Shown: positions 59,264 through 64,000 of the stretch, piece after piece
Position numbering within the stretch: position 1 is the stretch's first letter
Layout: every line of letters begins with the position of its first letter
Source of the DNA: Adiantum capillus-veneris
Lineage: Eukaryota; Streptophyta; Polypodiopsida; Polypodiales; Pteridaceae
Direction of reading: 5' to 3'
DNA length: 64,000 bases
NCBI GenBank assembly: GCA_014529385.2
Contig: CM043968.1
Location: 7,269,648-7,333,647, forward strand
Notes under the pieces: model-generated
Databases searched by the model: none
The model's input: the letters and a program-made list of their open reading frames with translations, nothing else
Told to the model about the DNA's origin: nothing
Translations under genes and position numbers: made by a program

Positions 59264-59600
59264 AAAATCACCAAAAAATAACTTTAAAATAAAATTTTCA
59301 AATAAATAAAAAAATCACTGAAAAAATGATTTTTTTTCAAAAATTACCAAAAATAAAAAATTTAAGAAAAATCCAAATAAAATCATACAAACTCCAAAAA
59401 ATTTACAAAAATCATATAAAATCCTTGTAAAAGTCACTTTTGTATTTGTTTTCCCTTTAAATTGTTATTAAATTTTCTTTTTTTGTTTTATTTATTTCTT
59501 TTTTATTTTTTCATTTATTTGTTTGTTTTTTCTTGCGTTTATTCTTGTTTTCCCAAAAAATAAGAAATCCAAAAACTAAAAAAGGAAAAATAAATTGTAT
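59264..59600. repeat. A-rich then T-rich low-complexity stretch
   Basis: Runs of AAAAAT and TTTTATTT with short CACCAAAAA repeats. Confidence 0.8.
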
Positions 59601-59715
59601 TTCTCCCTCTCGGCTTCCCTCATGTGTCCCATATCCCGTACACGCCCCCTCGTTCACGCAATTTACGCACGATTAGGTACACGTAGGTTAGATACGCTCA
59701 TAGAGTTATATTTTG
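59560..59715 (-). repeat. segment shared in reverse with Gypsy-1 pre-ORF3 spacer
   Basis: Read on the minus strand, CCTAATCGTGCGTAAAT, GTGTA(C/T)GGG and GAAATACAATTT occur in the same order and spacing as at 26905-27005. It is probably a fragment of a related element spacer, in opposite orientation. Confidence 0.7.
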
Positions 59716-59719
59716 CCTG

Positions 59720-60245
59720 ATTACGTACAATTTGAGCTAGCTCGCACACATAGACCCTGTTCTTACGTGGATTTTTATTTTGGTCTACATTCAGTCAGTT
59801 GACAAGCTTTAGAGCCAATTCACGTGCGTTATTCCATTTTGGCTTGATTTCATAGTAGATTCCACGCTTGACCACATTTGATCCGTGCTTTAGAGATTCG
59901 TTTGTGGCCTTGATATTGAGCAGATTGCGCTACTTAGTAGAGTCCATTCACACACGAGATCTCGACTTGGCCACATGTTTTAACATGATTAGAGCCAAGT
60001 TTGATCCGTTGATTGATTTTTTACCGCGACTTGCGACTTGGGTCAAGAGACCATTTTTAGAGCTTGTCCATACGCAATGACCCCAGATTAGCACCCACCC
60101 TAGCCTTTGATTGCCATTTTACAACCGTAGCTAATGTACTTGATTATTGTCTTTGACACCAGATTTGACCGGACGTAATTTTTGGGCGAGCAATTTCTGG
60201 CAAGCACATTTAAAGAATTGGGCAAGCGGATTCCCAAAAGATCCT

Positions 60246-60248
<3 letters not shown>
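59720..60248. other. intergenic, no gene recognised
   Basis: A 70-codon plus-strand frame at 59868-60080 has no recognisable motif. Confidence 0.4.

Positions 60249-60329
<81 letters not shown>
60249..60329. repeat. (TC)n microsatellite
   Basis: A perfect TC run of about 81 bp. The left flank shows no LINE 3' end. Confidence 0.95.
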
Positions 60330-60333
<4 letters not shown>

Positions 60334-60487
60334 TTTCCTCTTTTGTCTGTTTTGGGAGTGCCTCAATGATGTAATTCTATCATGTGGGTGTGACAGAGCT
60401 AATTTATTTGGCTTCATGGTGGATGTAGCTCAAGAAAATTGGAATGCAGTTTGAATTGTTTTCAATGGTGGTGATAAGACCAATACA

Positions 60488-61198
60488 ATGAGCGGTCAAG
60501 AGCGGTCGAGAGTGCAAGCTTCTCAACACACACACAAAGAAATGCGTGAGAAATGGAGGCAAGCACCAACAAAAGAGGCTGCAATAGAAGAGGCTCGTCT
60601 GATACGCCAATGGTGGTGTAACGGTCATTGCACAGACCATAACCTTCCATACACGGATCCATGGCTTAGTTGGTGGGAAATTCGTATTGCACATTGGGGT
60701 GGCATTATGACGTGCGTAGAAAGTAGCTCTAATGGACCAAACACTCCACGCACAAATCTTACGGAGAGCAAGCATGGTAGTTGGTTAGCGGGCGAGTGTT
60801 TTCGTAAATGCATTTCATTATATGATCCATGTACAACCGACCTTGCAAATTCCATCTTACAGAGCACAAAGGCCATTTTATACAGCCATGGAAAACACAT
60901 TGGGAAGGGTGCATCAATAGAGAAGCTTGCGAAACGCCATGAAAATGTCCCAGTCAAGTAATAAGAGCAATGAATGAGGCTATTGAGGGCACTCCAATGT
61001 ATAAACAACCGACTCTATTGACAGGAGATAAGGAGACATCAAGGCAAAAACACAAGCCAAATGAGGTTATCAATGTGGAAGATGATGCATCGCATAGGTC
61101 TGAGTACAACTCAATCACCAAATATCGCATGAAGTGTAGAAGACCACGTAAGACCAACCTCTCTCTCTCTCCAACCAAGCACTCTTGCTATGATCATT
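60488..61198 (+). pseudogene. unrecognised 235-residue-scale protein, one frameshift
   Basis: An open frame of 157 codons (60488-60961) begins MSGQERSRVQASQHTH and contains paired Cys/His (CNGHCTDH, CFRKC, YDPC) and Trp-rich text (PWLSWWEIRIAHWGG). Near 60950 the frame shifts: the next frame reads through VIRAMNEAIEGTPMYKQ and ends at 61198 with a Lys/Arg-rich, Ser-rich tail (KCRRPRKTNLSLSPTKH), possibly a nuclear signal. A 1-bp indel would join them. I do not recognise the family. It lies 0.1-0.8 kb upstream of the Gypsy-2 LTR end and could be within that LTR or an adjacent gene. Confidence 0.45.
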
Positions 61199-61309
61199 AG
61201 GAATCTCTCTTAATGAAATGCTCACTATGTCTATGTAATTTCCGCTACACATAAGTAATTACCCATGAAATGTTACACTGTGATAGGTAGAAACCACTTA
61301 GACTTGGGT

Positions 61310-61445
61310 TTTTTGAGAGATTAGCTATCTCTTGTAGCCTCCATGCACTTGTCGGGTCAGCTACGTCCCATGGATTGACAACTTTTATGTCTGTGGTTCT
61401 TGCTTTGCTAGCATTGATATAGTGAGGCTTGGCAATCGGCCAACA
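61310..61445 (+). repeat. Gypsy-2 5' LTR, 3' portion
   Basis: CTTGTAGCCTC.ATGCACT, TCCCATGGATTGACAA and a GTGAGGTT-like segment match the end of the Gypsy-1 LTR (8700-8816). It ends with CCAACA at 61445. Confidence 0.8.
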
Positions 61446-61447
61446 TT

Positions 61448-61467
61448 TGGCGTTGTTGCTGCTGAGG
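61448..61467 (+). other. Gypsy-2 primer binding site, diverged
   Basis: TGGCGTTGTTGCTGCTGAGG lies 2 bp after the LTR, in the position of the tRNA-Asp-like site of Gypsy-1, with more mismatches. Confidence 0.6.
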
Positions 61468-62795
61468 GCGAGGCAACCTAGACTAGAGAAAAACCCAAAG
61501 CATTCACTTAAAGTTCCATTATTTTCTCTAGTTTTGGCAAGAGTAACACATTTTTTTACTTTATCACACGTCTGAGAGGTGCTTGAGCGTAGGGATACTT
61601 GGTAAGGAACTTGGGAGCTTTACTTAGTAGGACAGACTAGGTAGAGGGTCCTTGAGACGAGCTAGTGGTCGATAAGGGCATCACCTAAGTAGAGAGTAGG
61701 GATTTCAAAGTGAAGGTTGAAGTTTTCACTTTCTCTACTATTTTTTCATGTTTAGTAGGAGTGGGTAAGTAAAAAACCATCAGGATTGCATCTGATTTGA
61801 GGTGCACTAGGAAAACCATAAATAATGTCAGATCTATCTTAGACGCACTCAAGATAGACATGGGGTTTCTGAGATTGATATATTGACAAATTGGACTTGC
61901 AAGGTGGTAGACCAACTTGAGTAGACTAATCCTTTTGATTTTGAAAACATTTGGATCACTAAAACACTTGGTCAAGCCCAAAATTAAAAAAAACCGCAGT
62001 CTTCATAGAAAATTAACAAGGAAATTCAAATTTGGCTAAAATTTGAAACCAAGGTGTGTATAAATCCTAAAACTTGTGGGAAAATCAATCTGTGAAATAA
62101 AAATTAAAAAATGTCAAAATCTGGCAGAGTTTTATCTTAGGCACACCGAAGATAGAAGTCTCTCAAGAGAGAGTATTTTGCCAAAATTTCACTCACAGGG
62201 TTTATTTAGACCATAATACAGCTCCTAAGGAAGTTTCAACAAATTTGGAGCTAGGCAAGGATAAAAACACCAAGATAACCGGAAAACTTGACTACGGGAT
62301 CAAAAAGGGTGGCAAAACACTGGCAAATTGTCCAGACTTTGTGAAACTCATTGTACAAGCTTATAATCACATGTAGAAACCAACCTAAGTCACATTGGGC
62401 AAAAAAAAGTTGAAACAATGAAGATTTATCTTAGGCGTGCCAAAGATAAGTCTCTCACCAAAAAGACAATTTTATGATTTTGGCACTAGGGTTATCTTGG
62501 TAAGGTTGTGGGCACTCCATCTATGTGATAAAAGTTGAAATTACCTCCATATATAGGTGCAACCATCTCAGGCACGCCCAAGACAGCCAGAGAAAAATAT
62601 TATTGCATCCAGTGAAGAATTGTGTGACATTTAGTGACTTCAGAATGACAATTGTGGAATCACATACGGTTTGAAATGTTGATGTGCAAGGAATTATGAC
62701 TTTGCAAAAAAGGCAAGACTAGGTAGGAGTGGAAGCACTATGTCTAAAACCAAGGACAAATTTCCGGGTTTGAAGTATCTATTCAATTAAGTTGT
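61468..62795 (+). other. Gypsy-2 leader with spaced imperfect palindromes
   Basis: No long frame. Imperfect palindromes of the form ATCTTAGGC...AAGAT lie at 61834-61857, 62133-62154, 62426-62449 and (weaker) 62565-62585; the first three are 299 and 293 bp apart. They occupy the place of the AATAATCGCGATTATT palindromes in Gypsy-1. Confidence 0.7.
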
Positions 62796-64000
62796 GTGAG
62801 CCCATATATGAACTTCAGGTCTAGTAGAGTTTTGGGAAACTTAGGTATCTTCGAAGAGAGTAGGAGTACATCGTCCATGGAAGAGAGTGTAAACCAAGGG
62901 AGACCATTGGAAACTATTGCGGGAGAAGTGCCTAACACTTATTCCGACTCAAGCTCCAAGATGTCTTCCTTTTCAATTCAATCAAGAGGTGGGACCTCTC
63001 TCAAGTTCAAGCATATCTTGACCTGTTTCAAAAACAACAAGTACGAGGCCCAAATTTACTTAGATCCTAAAGAGGAGTTTGTAGTGAAGATAGATGACCA
63101 TACTGTTGAGTTTGAAGAGGAAGTTAGGGCAAACAAACAAGACAACTTCTATATGAACCGAAATGGGCTGCAGTGCAATACATCAAGATATAGGATGCAG
63201 ATTCAGTAGACAAATGAGGATTGGAGGTTGATATCCTAACTCCTAGTAAGATTGTGAAAGAAGAACCTCATGTACTTGAATTTTAAGGATATGACTTGAT
63301 AGATACCAAACCTTTGAAATGCATACCCGTAGACAATCCTAGGCTTGGAGTCTATTATTGGGAAGCCAACAATGTCACAGATCTGATATGGACTACCCAT
63401 GCCAAACCAAGACAATTGACACCCTTGAAGATAGTGTATATTTTCAAGATCAAGGAGAAGGGCTTAACAGAACTACCGGTCCATCTCTTTAGGGATTGTT
63501 ATTAACAATGATATTGTTATGATGATTCCAAAGGAGATTGAGCTAACTAAATACCAAAGACATTCAATTCGAGAAGTGATTACGAGGATAGTACATGAAG
63601 CTGAACAGAATGCAGGCCCAAATGATAGAGCCTATGATAGCATGTTCAATCAAAGATGAAGCACAGCTAGGGGCAACCACCTCAATGATGGAACCAAGGG
63701 AAGGTATTCTAAAACTACTTACAACAAGGTAAGAATGGGTGACACTAGGACAAGGAGAGGTCCACATCAGTCACATCTACCAAACAGTTGGCTTGAAGGT
63801 TTAATGGGAAAAACACCGGCTAGAAGGGACAGAGTGGGTGCTAGGCATAACCGTATATTTAGACCGGTAGACTTTCAAAAATGGGTCAAAAAATACGGCA
63901 GGCTCAAGGATTCATATGACCATTTAGCAAGCTTCAGAAAGGTTTTGAGTGTTGAGCGCAAAACCGACTTCCATACATAATTTGAGGGATTTGGTATGAC
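62796..64000 (+). pseudogene. Gypsy-2 gag region, 5' part
   Basis: Opens MNFRSSRVLGN (an in-frame ATG slightly upstream reads MSPY). Blocks ESVNQG, IYLDPKEEFVVKIDDHTVEFEEE, DNPRLGVYYWE, LIWTTHAKPRQLTP, KIVYIFKIKEKG and, near the window end, RPVDFQKWVKKYG with DHLASFRKVLS match Gypsy-1 gag. Frame changes near 63200 and 63500 and stops show decay. The capsid domain is cut by the window edge. Confidence 0.8.

Larger units (their letters stand above)
61310..64000 (+). mobile_element. Gypsy-2: 5' part of a gypsy element related to Gypsy-1
   Basis: The LTR 3' end, primer site, leader and gag start align in order with Gypsy-1 (8690-10708 and 16127-16430). The element continues beyond the window. 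The LTR 5' end was not located, so the start is approximate. It differs from Gypsy-1 throughout, so it is a distinct family member. Confidence 0.85.

Noticed and set aside
60249-60329. Another LINE 3' tail at this TC tract
   Set aside because: Sequence upstream lacks the AATAATAAAATC end and the rest of the LINE 3' region.

Overview
The window reads as intergenic DNA from a large, repeat-rich land-plant genome. Plant-type Ty1/copia and giant Ty3/gypsy LTR retrotransposons (initiator-tRNA-Met and tRNA-Asp-like primer sites), L1-type LINEs, a tRNA-derived SINE-like unit, many very long (CT)n/(GA)n and (CA)n tracts, and no intact host gene all point that way. A fern or another large-genome lineage is plausible, but the sequence alone does not fix the species. 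I found no rRNA or tRNA gene, no CRISPR array and no prokaryotic or organellar gene.

Layout. 1-5.6 kb: a SINE-like unit, then a cluster of compound (CT)n(CA)n microsatellites inside a roughly 2-kb tandem segmental duplication; one copy carries a 5'-truncated LINE that the other lacks. 5.6-31.6 kb: three LTR retrotransposons nested like dolls, each with matching 5-bp target duplications. A 2.65-kb gag-only copia-type element (5616-31566, GCATG) is split in its 3' LTR by a giant gypsy element (8024-31321, GTTGT; about 17.9 kb without its guest). The gypsy element is split in its gag by a 5.4-kb Tork/Tnt1-like copia element (10709-16121, CTTTT). 31.6-42.1 kb: tandem duplications, a palindrome-rich minisatellite, a degenerate DDE-type transposase-like gene (-), a copia gag fragment (-) and a fragment related to the gypsy third ORF (-). 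42.7-52.9 kb: three L1-type LINE copies, one forward and two reverse, joined through (CT)n tracts. 53-61 kb: low-complexity and AT-rich repeats, a second copy of the transposase-like gene (+) and an unrecognised 157-codon ORF. 61.3-64 kb: the 5' part of a second gypsy element related to the first, running off the window edge.

How the parts work together. Each LTR element encoded gag and, when complete, protease, integrase, reverse transcriptase and RNase H. All copies are now broken by stops and frameshifts, often Trp or Gln codons changed to stops as expected from C-to-T decay of methylated DNA. The gag-only element would have depended on enzymes supplied in trans. The LINEs encode a coiled-coil/RNA-binding ORF1 and an endonuclease-reverse transcriptase ORF2; in all copies the 3' end runs directly into (TC)n instead of poly(A).

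The most promising signals: (1) a LINE family apparently targeted to (TC)n microsatellites, supported by an empty-site/filled-site pair within this window; (2) 22-bp palindromes centred on AATAATCGCGATTATT recurring about 284-295 bp apart in non-coding parts of the giant gypsy element, while its relative at the right edge carries a different palindrome at a similar spacing; (3) a second retropepsin-like domain downstream of integrase, and a large third ORF whose C-terminal domain is conserved in an unrelated fragment.
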